Of a stretch of 64,000 nt of DNA, positions 11,456-23,035 are shown one piece after another. Position 1 is the first letter of the stretch, and every line of letters starts with the position of its first letter. Below the pieces are notes generated by a model, which saw nothing but the letters and a program-made list of their open reading frames with translations, did no database searches and was not told the origin of the DNA. Position numbers and translations under genes: made by a program. Origin of the DNA: Aplectana chamaeleonis (Eukaryota; Nematoda; Chromadorea; Rhabditida; Cosmocercidae); contig JAPDOI010000139.1 of NCBI GenBank assembly GCA_029168955.1, forward strand, positions 1,386,501 to 1,450,500, in the 5' to 3' direction.

Positions 11456-11509
11456 CTCTCACAGAAGAAAATTTATTGTAGATTGTTCATTGATTAAAAC
11501 CATAAGTTG

Positions 11510-13022
11510 AATTCCTGAAAGTTTAGGTTCCTGGCAAAAGTTAAGATATGGCATGGCCATAGAAATATACTCAGTTAAAAAGGGAAGACAAAGAAAAATG
11601 AAAAAAGGTTTTGAAGTATTCCTGAGAACGATTTGGCGTAGAATAATTTGTTTTTTGGGAAATGAAGTGAAATAGTTGAAAGTATGATTTGGCAGTCGAG
11701 TTTGAACCATCTCAGGAATCCGCTGAGCAGCTAGGGCACTGAAACGGCCTCTCATTTTCTGAGCAGCATCATGGAGATATTTGCTGACGACCGCCCACCA
11801 GTTTGTGATTGGTGGATGGACTCAGCGTTACAAACCCCATCGTCGCAGGATATCGTCCCATGATGCTGAAAGTGCAGCATATGTCGCGGAGCTCCAGCGC
11901 CCTACGGAAGAAAAATGTCCTAGAGCCAGCGGCCGCTCGCCATTGGATGGCTCCGCCCACCCCTCTTCCTAACTGGTCTAATCCTGACATGTTTAGACAA
12001 AAGTATTAACAATGTTGCTGGTATAGAAGGCTTCTCATTTCACAGTGTGTTTCAGTCGGCTCTTCGGAGTCGGACCTGGAAGGTGGCCTCGAGTCACTCA
12101 CCAGAAGATCCACGGGATACCGGAGGATAATTTTTGTCGGCGAGGGGAGGGGGCTCCCCACGGCTCGGGGGGGGGGGGTGGTACTCAACTGTGGGGTTAC
12201 CTCCCCACGGTCCACGGTGGGGTGCACCCACTGCGGACCGTGGCAGTGGGGTGACCCCCCTCTGGGGACCCCAAAGCGGATTACCACAGTGGTATTTCCC
12301 CGGGGCATGTCGGGCCGGAAAATTTTTGTAATGGTGCGCTCACGGCGAAATTTCAGTGATGGTGCGCGTCTCGGAACACTGCCGACGATGAGCGCACCTT
12401 GTCGTACTCGGACGCGCGCTGGGAGCAGCATATGTCCCGTGAACTGGGGTTTCAAACGCAAAACTGGCAGCAGCATATGCTGCGGTGGTTCCGCCCCGTT
12501 ACGCCTACTTTTTCAGCAGCTAGGGAACGGCCTTGGCCTAAAAACCTCCATGATGTGTCCTAGCTGCTCAGCGATTATGCGAGCAACTATTGATAAGAGT
12601 TGTGCAAAACGAGAGATCGCCTTGTCTGTGCTTATCCGGAGAACATATCAAAGCGAAATGACGCGTGAAATGGGAAGCATCTAAACTTTTTCGGGAGCTG
12701 TAATGCGGCGGTCTTCACGTATTAGGTGAAGTAAAATCAACACGCGTGATTTTGCTTCGATATGTTCTACGGATAAGCACAGACAAGGCTATCTCCCGTT
12801 TTGCACAACTCTTATCAATAGTTGGTTGAAACTCGATTGCCAAATCATACTTTCAACTATTTCACTTCATTTCCCAAAAAACAAATTATACTACGCCAAA
12901 TCGTTCTCAGGAATATTTCAAAACCTTTTTTCATTTTTCTTTGTCTTCCCTTTTTAACTGAGTATATTTCTATGGTCATGCCAAATCTTTAATTTTGCCA
13001 GGAACCTAAGCTTTCAGGAATT
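11510..13022. mobile_element. Fold-back element (1.5 kb)
   Basis: The left arm at 11510-11700 and right arm at about 12840-13020 are inverted copies (for example 'cctgaaagtttaggttcc' against 'ggaacctaagctttcagg'). An inner inverted pair lies at about 12575-12650 and 12755-12830 ('gttgtgcaaaacgagaga'). The core is GC-rich with G and C runs near 12170 and 12260. The right flank ('aaaggtttcctttc') followed by minisatellite repeats the arrangement seen after the fold-back at 48651-49285. Confidence 0.6.
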
Positions 13023-13089
13023 TTATTTTGTTTTCCTAAAGGTTTCCTTTCTAAGATGATTTATGCCTGGTGGTGTTAGATGAAAGTAA

Positions 13090-13570
13090 TCCCACTGATG
13101 TCCTGCCCCCCCCCCTTCTATGACGTCCTGCGCACTCCAACTGATGGCCTGCTCACTTTCTATGACGTCCTGCACACGCCCACTGATGTCCTGCACACTC
13201 CCTCTTATGTCCTGCACACTCCCACTAATGTCCTGCACACTCCCACTAATGTCCTGCACCCTTCCACTGATGTCCTACACACTTTCTATGAGGTGCTGCA
13301 CACTCCATCTAATGTCCTGCACACTCCCACTATAGTCCTGCACACTCCCACTGATGTCCTGCACACTTTCTATGACATCCTGCACACTCCCACTAATATC
13401 CTGCGCACATTCTGTTACATCTTGCACACTCCCACTGATGTCCTGCACACTTTCTACGGCGTTCTGCGCACACTCATTTGGGTCCGGCACTTTCTACGGT
13501 GTCCAACGCACTCTCATTTGGGTCCCACACACTTTCTACGGCGTTCTGCGTGCACCCATTCGGGTCACAA
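13090..13570. repeat. Minisatellite, 21-bp unit
   Basis: About 22 degenerate copies of a 21-bp unit like 'cactgatgtcctgcacactc', grading at the right into the 42-bp variant (for example 'tttctacggcgttctgcg'). Because 21 is a multiple of three, all frames stay open and give periodic peptides such as DVLHTPT or MSCTLPL. These are not evidence of a gene. Confidence 0.85.
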
Positions 13571-13868
13571 GCACGCTCATGCCGATCATTTTTCCGCAGG
13601 GCTACCGTAACCCTCCTTCAAAGATTTTCTGGATCTCAGCTTGGATATGTGCACTTCGTAATAGCCAACAAACGTGTTTACACAATTTCGACCTCCTCAG
13701 CCACTTCCTGGCGGCTTCTCGAAGAGAACGGTGTGTGAATGAATGCATACCGCTCCTCTGCCCTTTTATACCCCGCATGTTATGAGCGTGTGTTATCGTT
13801 CGTTATCATGTTTTGCTCAAGAATGGTTACGGTAGCCCCGCGGAAAAAATGATCGGCATAAGCGTGCT
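13570..13868. mobile_element. Small TIR element inside the minisatellite
   Basis: Inverted termini of about 42 bp ('gcacgctcatgccgatca' at 13571 and its complement ending near 13867; both contain 'ttccgc' and 'ggttacggtag' blocks). They enclose about 210 bp of non-repetitive sequence and are flanked on both sides by minisatellite units. No clear target duplication can be called because the flanks are themselves repeats. Confidence 0.65.
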
Positions 13869-14063
13869 TCTATTTGGGTCCCGCACACTTTCTACGGCGT
13901 CCGGCGCACTCCCACGTGGGTCCCGCACACTTTCTACGGCGTCAGGCGCACTCCCACGTGGGTCCAGCACACTTTCTACGGCGTCCGGCGCACTCTCATT
14001 TGGGTCCCACACACATTCTAGGGCGTTCTGCGCACACCCGTTTGGGTCCCGCACACTCTCTAC
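13868..14063. repeat. Minisatellite, 42-bp unit, left part
   Basis: About 4.5 units of a 42-bp repeat containing 'tttctacggcgtccggcg' and 'tgggtcccgcacac'. It continues after the element at 14064-15977 with the same strand and phase, at 15978-16185. The same unit recurs at 49488-49722. Confidence 0.8.
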
Positions 14064-15977
14064 TATACATTCCATCCGACGGAGTCGGTTTCGGATATCC
14101 GGGTCGGATAATCCGATCGGATAATTATCCGAGATCCGATCCGCCGTCAAAATGGCGATTTCGGATTGATCCGAAATCTGATCAGACGAAAAAACACGAT
14201 ATCCGAATTATCCGATATCCGGAAAAGTGAAAATCGAAGGATCCGATCAGGAAACCGGATAATCGGATAAAAAACGGATAATCGATCGGATAAAAATCGG
14301 ATGATTTCGGATAAATATCGGATGATTTCGGATGAAAAACGGATAGAATTGCGCCCGCCGTAACAGCCAGTTCCAAATGCGGTCGCATGGAGGTCGCGCG
14401 AATTCGCAGTAGATCGCGCTATTGACGGTTGCGGAATCGCTGATTAAGCATGTGTGAGGAATGGATTTTGACACTTCACTACATGCATATTGAAAAAATA
14501 CAAATATTCCATGATGAAGGGGTCATAATATCGCAAAATAACTGCATAACATGTGATAGGGGGTATTTCGTGAAGTGGATAGGCCTTATTTCGTTTTGCA
14601 AGTCCTTATAGTGCTCCTGATGATGACACACGAATGATTTTGAGCTCTCAGGGAGACAAACAAGTGTTGTATTTGCAATTTTTATGGACAGGTTTCGGAG
14701 GAATGTCTTTTGTTTGGACGCTTTATTACAACGCGAATCTGTGTTCATAACTCGGGTGACGTTCTGCACTTGGACTTAGACATGCTGACGGTTGTTCAGC
14801 GGGGTAAAAAGGCTTGTCGGTGCGACGGCGGGAGCAAAAACGGGGAGGAGTCGAATTATTGGTTGTACCGCAGATGGAGAGAAATTCAATACACGGAGAC
14901 GGTTATTTGGCGGTGGAAAACGGGTTGACGGTGCAACGGCAGGGACGCGCTCTACCGTCAAATATGTGGCACGTTCCGCAACCCGTAGTTTTGTGTTAAA
15001 ACTAATTGATGTTGTGTCCTTCAGTTATGTTGAAGACAACAGAGGAAGTGTGCAAAAAGAACTAGCCTTGATTCGGTTTCGCACTTGTCCCTACCCATTT
15101 TTCCGTGTCGTAATCAAACGACTTGAATTCTGGAGGGTAGGGAAACCCTCGGTTGGTATACTCATAATGCGGCGGGACGGGAAAATGGGCGTGGCTATGT
15201 ACGATTGCACGGTGCCCCCCCCCCTTTCTGCGACAGCGCTAATTCTGCAGGGATCATATAATTTCTAAGCTCAATTTTTACCCAGAAGGGGAAGTTCGTA
15301 ACGAATTCAGATTTTTTTCCAAGGTTTCGTTTAACAAGGTAAGGGGTCGTAGCCCTACCGAGATTGGTCGCAACGCCCCGCTAAACCATGATTCTGTGGC
15401 AGATCTTCTTTTTGGTCAGTTACGAGCTCTCACAGGTTGCAGGGGAGGGCGACGTTTCTCACCCATGAGTGCCGCGTCGCGGTTAGCGAGCGTCGCGCGC
15501 GACGAGTTGCGTGGCGACGCGACATCCCTGCTTTAAATTGACATATCCAGGGGCATAATTTGCTTTCCTGCGTTCATTTCTCGCCACAGATGATAGCCAT
15601 TTACTCCTATAAAGCGCTGAAGACTACTCGAAACGGTGGGGGGGGGTCTCAGTGTTCGCCGCGAGCGCGACATTTACCAGACCGCGACGCGTAGTGGCTA
15701 CAGAATGCATTTTCTTGAATACACGGGGTTGAATCCTCGGTACTACTAAAAAAATTTTCTTATCTGTTTTTTCATCCGAATTATCCGGTGGATCCGATTT
15801 TATCCGATCGGATATCCGATATCCGATCCGATCAAAAATTCTGGTTTCGGATAGGATCCGTTATCCGAAATTCTCGTTTTGGACAGTATCCGATTTATCC
15901 GTTGAGTCGGTTTTGCAAAATCGGCAATATCCGAAAATCCGATCCGACGCCATTTTGGCCATCGGATGGAATGTATA
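14064..15977. mobile_element. 1.9-kb TIR element with 8-9 bp target duplication (hAT/Mutator-like)
   Basis: Perfect 16-bp terminal inverted repeats 'tatacattccatccga' (14064) and complement (ends 15977). 'ctctctac' stands on both sides (14056-14063 and 15978-15985), extendable to 9 bp 'actctctac' if one terminal base is reassigned. Such a duplication fits hAT (8 bp) or Mutator-like (8-11 bp) transposition. The subterminal regions 14085-14345 and 15775-15965 are packed with short palindromic words built on ATCGGAT/ATCCGAT, likely transposase binding sites (inference). The interior holds an imperfect ~115-bp duplication at 14790-14960. No transposase motif was recognised. Confidence 0.8.
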
Positions 15978-16185
15978 CTCTCTACGGCGTTCTGCGCACA
16001 CTCATTTGGGTCCCACATGCTTTCTACGGCGTTCTGCGCACACCCATGTGGGTCCCGCACACTTTCTACGGCGTCCGGCGCACTCCTACTTTGGTCCCAC
16101 ACACGTTCTACGGCGTCTCTCGCACTCCTGCTGGGGTCCCGCACACTATCTACGGCGTTCTGTGGCGCACTTCTGAGTCACACCG
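15978..16185. repeat. Minisatellite, 42-bp unit, right part
   Basis: About 5 units in the same orientation as 13868-14063. Together they show that the 14064-15977 element landed inside a pre-existing array. Confidence 0.8.
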
Positions 16186-16189
16186 TGCG

Positions 16190-16735
16190 GCGTTCCAAAA
16201 AGTACTTCCGATATCCCGCCGTATTGATTGAAGCGTTGCCCCGTCAAATCCTTAGCAAAAGCCTATCAGTAACGATGTTTATCTCACTAGTTCATTTTTA
16301 CGAATAAGTAAACGTCGGATGGTTTATAATAACATGTTTACGTGTTTTTGTCTTTCTTGACCCTCAATTTTGAGGTACCGCGAAAATTGAGCAACCAACT
16401 TGAAAACTTGACAGGAGCTAGGTGCAAACAAAACCAGCTCCCTGGCCAAAAATGAGCTCTCTAGCTCAGCGATAGGTGTTCCAACAAGATCGTGAACGCC
16501 AACTGAAAAAAAAGGAGATGAACATTTTTTCGACCAAAATGACGTGGTTTTGACAATTTTCTCGAATCTCAGGTAACCATTCCGGACCATTTTTGAGCAG
16601 TTATTCACCTTTATAAAGTATATTAAGTGCAAAAAGAACTGTCTTCCTACGTTTACTCTGGACCCTGATACTGAGATCAGGGGGTTGCGCGATGGCGAAT
16701 CAAAGCCAAATCAGGTGAGCGCTTCGCGCTCACCA
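16190..16735. other. No recognisable feature
   Basis: One 102-codon open frame on the minus strand (16324-16632) has no recognisable motif. A short hairpin 'gtgagcgcttcgcgctcac' lies at 16715-16733, next to the start of the following repeat. Confidence 0.35.
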
Positions 16736-18867
16736 CAATTAGTACAGCAGCGGGAAGTGAATACGATAGCAACAAGTGATATCAAAACAACTTCAAAAAC
16801 TATAACAATTGTTTATCTTGAACAAACAAGATAAGAGAATAATAGATTCTTACATTGCATTTGGAGCACACATTCAAGATTAGAAAAGGGAGAAAGGTCA
16901 CATAGATATGGGTTGCAGGATCATCGTAGATAACAGCTAATTCGCTAAAAACTAAAAAGAAGACAATTCTTTGAATAACCACAATCTTCACAGAAAAGGA
17001 GCTGAACGCAAAGACATTCAAACCACCAGTATGTAGGATTTAGAGCCAAAAAACGGTGTCGAGAAAATCATATGGAGACCCACTTTTAGGTGTGATACAA
17101 TCGATTGCATCGCACCTAAAGCTAATTATATAAAAAGAAGCCCTTTCAGTTCGATCTTAAGTCTCGGTTAGACCTCTTATTTTGATCTCATTTCGGTGTA
17201 TCTGTTTGCCGTCATTTTTCATACTCATCCCCCCCCCCACCACTGGTAGAAGCCCATCTTCATTCTTGGTTGATCGGAGGTCCGACCCCTCCCCTCTAAT
17301 ACACTACGCCTCACGCCAAACCCTTATTCCAAACAGAACTCGCCATCAATTGTCCGCGGCGCCTTCCGCGTTGGTGCTGTCAGTCTCCATTTAGATCACC
17401 TTTCGATTCTGAAATGACACACAAGTTGAGAAGTTTCAATTTTCGAGTCCTATGAGAAATGTGTAATCCATACCTTGCGCAGAGTCAGATGCCCCTACAA
17501 CGTCTCCGATTAGCTAACCTCAGCCTCTATATATAGCTGATAACCTTGCTGATTTGATCTTCCTGCCAGAGTTGTACACAATGCTAGAAAGAAAAAATAA
17601 GGTAAACAGAAAAGATAAGAAGAAGAAAAAATTAGCGGCAGAAGTCGCTACAATCCGCGACAGGAAAGAAGAGAGTTATGAACGAACGAGCGAGGATAGC
17701 TCAGAAAGAGAAAATTATCAACATTTTTCGAAAAAAAAAACTATCCAACAAATTGGAAGTATACGTAAACGAATCATGATAGACTCAGCACTCAGGCCGA
17801 TTCTTTTCACTCAAATATCACTAATCTCTGTAGAAATCTGAATTTACCAGACATTTAACGGTGATTGAAAGGCATCGTCCACGGTGGAAATCACTTTCGA
17901 TTTTTTGTGTACAATCAAACAATTCGGGCAAGCTGACATCGCCCACTGAGCTTGAGGCTCCGAAATTGCTCCCCTTAAAAGTTATGGCCACCTGAAAACG
18001 GCTGTGGGGTCGATCATTTGGCACTCCTGGGTCAGTCATCGAACACTTTTTCGTTGAATGTTGATGTGACCGTCGAACAATGTGGAAAACATTTACGGTT
18101 CAAAATCTACATGCCGGAAAACTTCAAAAATGGCGGTGACCAAGTCTCCAAATGCAGAAAAACCTCAAAAACGACTTTGGCGCGAAATTCAAGCTCCCAA
18201 TGTGTTCCGATTGATTTTTCTTTACAAATGTGGGTTTTTCCTGGGCCACTTCGACATTTTCGTTCACCAAAGAGGCCAAACTGTAAAAAAAAAACATGAA
18301 AAACTAATATATGGTTTTCATCGTGTACGATGATAAAAAAATCGCGATCAATCTCACGTTTTTCAAGAAATCTTGCGCTATACGGGAAAATTCTAGCAGA
18401 TCACGGGAGTAACCCGACAGAATACGTTAAAATTAAGAATAATTTTCTGGAAAATTCCGCCAGAAAAAGGTGAGGAAGCTCTCCAATCTTCAAGAATCTG
18501 GTAGACTTTTTGCTGAGGATGCGAAATTACAACACAACAACTGTACGAAATTAATCACACGAATATAAGATTAGAATGGATACGAGAAAGATGAGAACGG
18601 GAGACTAGAATTGTGAATGTAGAATTATTGAAAGGCTGTCATAGGAAAATTGGCGCCGTATCGATTGTTTTTGTTCGGGAGTGGCGTTGGAAGAAAAGTC
18701 GCGAGCTGGGGGAACTTTTTCCTGGGAGTCGCCCCACATTTTCATGACTTTTTTCCCACTTTTTTCGATCATGACTTCGGCGCGACGTGGGAAAAATGTA
18801 GAGCAGCCGAAAAAAGAGGGCGTAACCGGCTCCGCCCTACGAGGCAACTCCCAAGCGAATGTTAGAG
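16736..18867 (+). repeat. Large dispersed repeat, left inverted copy
   Basis: Inverted relative to 25500-26802. Shared landmarks are 'cttcaaaaactataacaat' at the outer end, the 'gcgccttccgcgttggtgct' block at 17360, a K/E-rich frame at 17554-17841 (LERKNKVNRKDKKKKKLAAEV...), 'ttggcgccgtatcgat' near 18650 and the inner end 'aactcccaagcgaatgtt'. The charged frame is intact only here and is decayed in the other copy; it may be a relic of an element-encoded protein. This copy holds about 0.8 kb more than its partner (mostly 16810-17160 and 17840-18330). Confidence 0.6.
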
Positions 18868-20210
18868 ATGTTTGTAGCTGCTGCGGAGACCTCCGAGCCG
18901 AGTTATTGCGGGTTTTCCTCAGTTGGGCGGATATAGTTGGAAACGGCACTTGCGACCAGCTGTCGATACCTTGTGAGGAAGATTGAGCAGTCAATCACTG
19001 CATGGTCATCAGAATTGGTCCCCGCCCATGGGAAAGCCAAAGATTGATCAGCTCTTCGGCAATATGAGGGCCCCTTTAGAAACAACTATTGTTTGAATAA
19101 CAGGCACCTGTATGCAAATACCTATTCAAAAGTGTTTTTCCTGGAACAAGAAGTGATTCGGGCTCCCTCGAGTGAATCGGAAGCACAGGAACAGCCAGTA
19201 CACCGAACGTAGTGTGGTTCAAGCTGTTGAATTCGTTCTGTAAAGTGAAAGTGAATCTTGAGAGTTATTTCTCTGCATAGGTAAACGACATTTTCACAAT
19301 AAATTCAATGCTAAAACACTATTGAAACACTGGTATCCAATAAAAAGGTTAGCCGGGTGAACATGTTGTTCTTGACATTCGAGTCAACGCTTCCGCTAAA
19401 AAAATACTAACGGAAACTAAAGACACGATAGAAGGCTGCGACTCATGAAGTCTCTTCTGTCTGCATTGAAGTCGTCTAACCACAGCAGTCCAAGGGTATA
19501 GTCTACCACCAGCGGTCGATATACCCTATGTATTTACTCATAAACTAATTTCCCTAAGGATTTCAACTAGAGTGCAATGCCAAAAAGGGCTCTGTCTAAT
19601 CTGTTCCCTTTTCAGGTGAGCCGATGGAATAGCAAAGGTAACTTAGTAGAACTGGGCACGTCACGAATGGCTCCAATCTTCTAGAAAATTCATGAAGATG
19701 TCATCAAAGAGCATCAGAGAAACAACCCCTTCAACCAAATTTCAGCAGAAACTGCCACAACAATACTCACACCAAAATGGGGAACAGAGTGTATAGAACG
19801 CTAATAAGAGGCTGAGTGATGTAGAGGTAACCCTGTAACATCTACACTGGCTAAGATGAGCCCGCATTCTCAGTGGCCTCACGCGGCTCAGCTTTCGACC
19901 CAGTCGAGATTGATCCTCGTCCATAATCAACCATATCGATAATTTCTCCGAAGTCGATAACTCCACAGGATAACAACTTTGAATTGTACAACGAGCCGAC
20001 TCCTCTCCTCGCGAATTATTATACAGTTCCAATTTACAATCAAAAGCCTTATCAATTTAGGAATGAACTCAAATATGTGACGGCACGTAAGTTATCAATG
20101 GTATGATGATCTTCGGGGGGTGGAGTACGACATTGGTTTAGCTAATCGAATAATCTGACCATGCATGGCCATAAACTCTCGTAGCAGAAAAATCGCCTCA
20201 CATCGCAAGC
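18868..20210. other. No recognisable feature
   Basis: A 96-codon open frame on the minus strand (19742-20032) has no recognisable motif. The first 150 bases resemble part of 11030-11100 ('ggaaacggc', 'gatcgacaactgctcgca' region), probably the border of the same repeat family. Confidence 0.35.
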
Positions 20211-20353
20211 TAAGGTCCTGGTTATACACCAGCTTTTCGCCGCCGCTGGCTTTCGCGGCATATTTGCTATTGGTCAATTTCGAAATCTAACCAATGGCAG
20301 GCGTCCCGCGAAAACCAGCGGCACCGAATCGCTGTTGTATAACTAGGGCCTAA
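20211..20353. mobile_element. Short palindromic MITE (143 bp)
   Basis: The ends 'aaggtcctggttatac' and 'gtataactagggcct' pair, followed inward by 'cgccgctggctttcgcgg' against 'ccgcgaaaaccagcggc', with a loop around 'ctattggtcaatttcgaa'. The whole sequence can fold into a single imperfect hairpin. Confidence 0.6.
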
Positions 20354-21762
20354 CCGATAATATTTGCCGCAAACCAGCCTTAGATACACCACGGGCCCCG
20401 TGCCTGCCACGAACTCGCCAAGAACCCACAACGAATTCTGAACCTGCTACGAACATCCTGTCGGCAGTCCTCTTTTAGTACTACTTTGGCGATTCTGCGA
20501 AACTGCCGCGTGTTAGCCGCGAACCTAGAGCAACACTTCTGTCTGTTTGTCGCGAACCGTTCTAGCCTGTGCAATCATTTGAGACCTGAAACTGTAACAA
20601 CTCTTGACAATGAGCGCGTGATCCCTTGTTATCTCTCATGTTTAAAAACCAGCATAGAGTCATTCAATATTGTATCGCACCCAATCGATGTACTAGTTCA
20701 AGGAAAAAGAAAATCAACTGTTCTCAGTACGAGTACTCGGGCCTGTAATCGCTAGGATCTAGGGACGCTGAAGTAGCCGTTGTTTCATACCCAGTCATAC
20801 TTTAGGGCCGGAGCGGCTTGCGGCGCTACCGCGCCTCTCGACTACGGAAGCATGAACGAAGTGGAATGAATGAATAAGGGCTCGCGTGTAGAACCTGCGT
20901 TGAGGCTTTCAAATAGAATCGCACTTACCATACGTAAAATGGTAAGCCCAATGAGTGAAAAACCAAACATCTCCAGCCGCTTGGCGGCTGGAGCGATACA
21001 GAACATAATTTCTTCAATACCTGGACTCGGACAAAAACGTCTCGCCATTCACCTAGCAGCGACCGATATCTGCGCGTTGATATTGACTCTAAACACCGGC
21101 AACGAGGTCTGAAATTCAACTGGCTCAAATTCTAAGGTGGACAAAAATTTAAGAAAAAGAAAGATAGCTTGAATTGAGGAGAGAGCTGAGACTTTGGTGG
21201 CAGACACATCAGTGACACATGGTTAGCAATTGCAGAATTACAGATAACTGTCTGAACAAGCTGCCTAGCGGGTTTTATTTACTCCTTTTTCGTTATTTTA
21301 TAGAGATGTGATAAAGCACAGGGCTATTAGAAAATTATTCGGATATCAATCTGAATCGCAAAATTTCGAAGAAAGTGAAGCGAATCGCCTTTTGAAACGG
21401 ATTTTCCCTGCTCTTGCCGGGAGCGTTGATATCGTGGTTGTATAAAAAATCGTTTGTCTTTTTTTTATCCCTTTTTCCCTATTTCTTTCGAACTATAGAT
21501 AACAAAACGAAAATTACAAAGTGCTTTCCTTGAAAAAAAGGTTTATTGAAGATATTCTGAGCCTCTCTTCCTCGCCCACTCAGAACCATTTTTTTCGTTT
21601 GCTGTGTCATTTAACTCTGCTTTAATGGTATTCTAGAAGTTTATTTTCCTACACACACTAAGGTTTTTATTTATTTAATTCTCATGACTTTTGCGTAACA
21701 CTCTATGCTTATAAGAAAGCTTTTTTCTCCACTTATTAGCTTATATTGTACCTATTTCTGAT
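20354..21762. other. No recognisable feature; one short hairpin
   Basis: Unique-looking sequence. A short perfect stem 'ctccagccgcttggcggctggag' is present at 20972-20994 (9-bp stem with a 5-base loop). The 80-codon frames around it on both strands show no motif. Confidence 0.35.
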
Positions 21763-21766
21763 TTAA

Positions 21767-22203
21767 AGGCAGTGTTCACGATGAATATCGCGCTCGAATT
21801 CGACCCGGAAATGGGATTGTTTGGTCTTTTATGTTTCTTCACTAATAGCGAAGAAACATATAAGAAAAACGTTCAGAATAAGCTGAAATAACTGCTTCTA
21901 ACGTTCAGGGCGTGGACGAAAATCACGAGCCCTGCTGATTTCCGTAAGCGCGCGCTAATCCCAGAATCTGCGCAAGTCGATCAGGCTGGAAGCGGCAGAG
22001 TTGCCTGGCAATTCGCCATCGAAACGTGTGCGGCGCCACAAGCTCGTCCGAATAGGTAGGTGCACCGGGATAACATTCAAAGCCGTTTTTATCAACTTCC
22101 TGTCCGTTTTTGTTGCTTTCCTCGACCCCATCCTCTCCAGCATCTGTCAACTTAGTGTTTCACACTGAAACCTCGAGAACGAGATTTATCGTGGACACTG
22201 CCT
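21767..22203. mobile_element. TTAA-type MITE, family 2, copy D
   Basis: The ends 'aggcagtgttcacgatga' and 'atcgtggacactgcct' form inverted repeats. The left flank is TTAA (21763-21766) and the right flank TTGA. The interior differs from family 1 but matches 46755-47085 in inverted orientation (for example 'cttagtgtttcacactga' against 'cagggtgaaacactaag'). Confidence 0.7.
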
Positions 22204-22207
22204 TTGA

Positions 22208-22884
22208 TCCTCTAAATCTAAGAGCTCCGCTCTCAGCTCTACTTCGATTCTATCTGTGAGCTCCAGGCCTGTTGACTGCCCAGTAATTCATCGCTACTGA
22301 TGTTGATTCCTACAGCTCGACCAGCTCAGCCCCCATGTACCGTGTCAGTACCGTTCCTGTTGTGGAAACCAAATAAATTCGTTTCAGCAATAAGAACCAC
22401 ACTGCGCTAAGTGATGGTAGATTGTAATACACAGATATTATGAATTATTTATTGAAATCAAACGATTAGGGATGAGGACCGGCAGGTGTCGTTCCTCGAA
22501 TGCAGGTGCTGAGTTACTTGATAGACTAGGAAAAAGAGACGGGCACTTGGACCTGAGCGGAGAGAGAAGCTGTTATTGCCCTCGTTGATCGGCTTTCCCG
22601 CCCAGAACGACGCTTGACGGCTCGTGATAATAGGTTCGTTGGGGTGGAGACAGCGGTCCGATAGGTGAAGGTTGTTTAGGTTACCTGAGTGGGGAATGGT
22701 GAAGGCTCTCTATAGACTAGCAACTTCAAAATTTGACGTTTTCTTAATCCTTTTTTTCTTGCATTCAATGTGTTTTTATTTTTCATCAACAATTTCGACT
22801 TTTTTTCGTTGGATGACCTATTTAAGAAATTCACCATTCTTAATGAAATGATCTGCCTAGGTCATTAACAATTTCCTTTGGTAT
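22208..22884. other. No recognisable feature
   Basis: Unique-looking sequence without long frames. Confidence 0.35.
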
Positions 22885-23010
22885 TGAGCAGAGTGCCAAC
22901 AGGGCGCGGCGCGGCCTGGTGATAATGAGCCGTATTGATAGATCGCGGCGATCTATCAATACTGCTCTCCGTCATCAGGCCGCGCCGCGCCCAGTTGGCA
23001 CTCTGCTCAA
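22885..23010. repeat. 126-bp near-perfect palindrome, GC-rich
   Basis: 'ttgagcagagtgccaac' and its complement at the far end enclose 'gggcgcggcgcggcctg', then an inner perfect stem 'attgatagatcgc' with a 3-base loop at about 22948. Nearly every base pairs, so a very stable hairpin or cruciform is possible. Confidence 0.75.
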
Positions 23011-23035
23011 CACGTTTGAGCCGTCTTGGAATCAA

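Noticed and set aside
12006..12684. Overlapping frames of 156 and 168 codons on opposite strands
   Set aside because: They lie in the GC-rich core of the 11.5-13.0 kb fold-back, with G and C runs, local inverted repeats and no recognisable domain.
13080..14150. Long open frames on both strands (up to 176 codons) with periodic peptides
   Set aside because: The tandem unit is 21 or 42 bp, a multiple of three, so a stop-free unit leaves many frames open. Peptides are translations of the repeat, and both strands are equally open.
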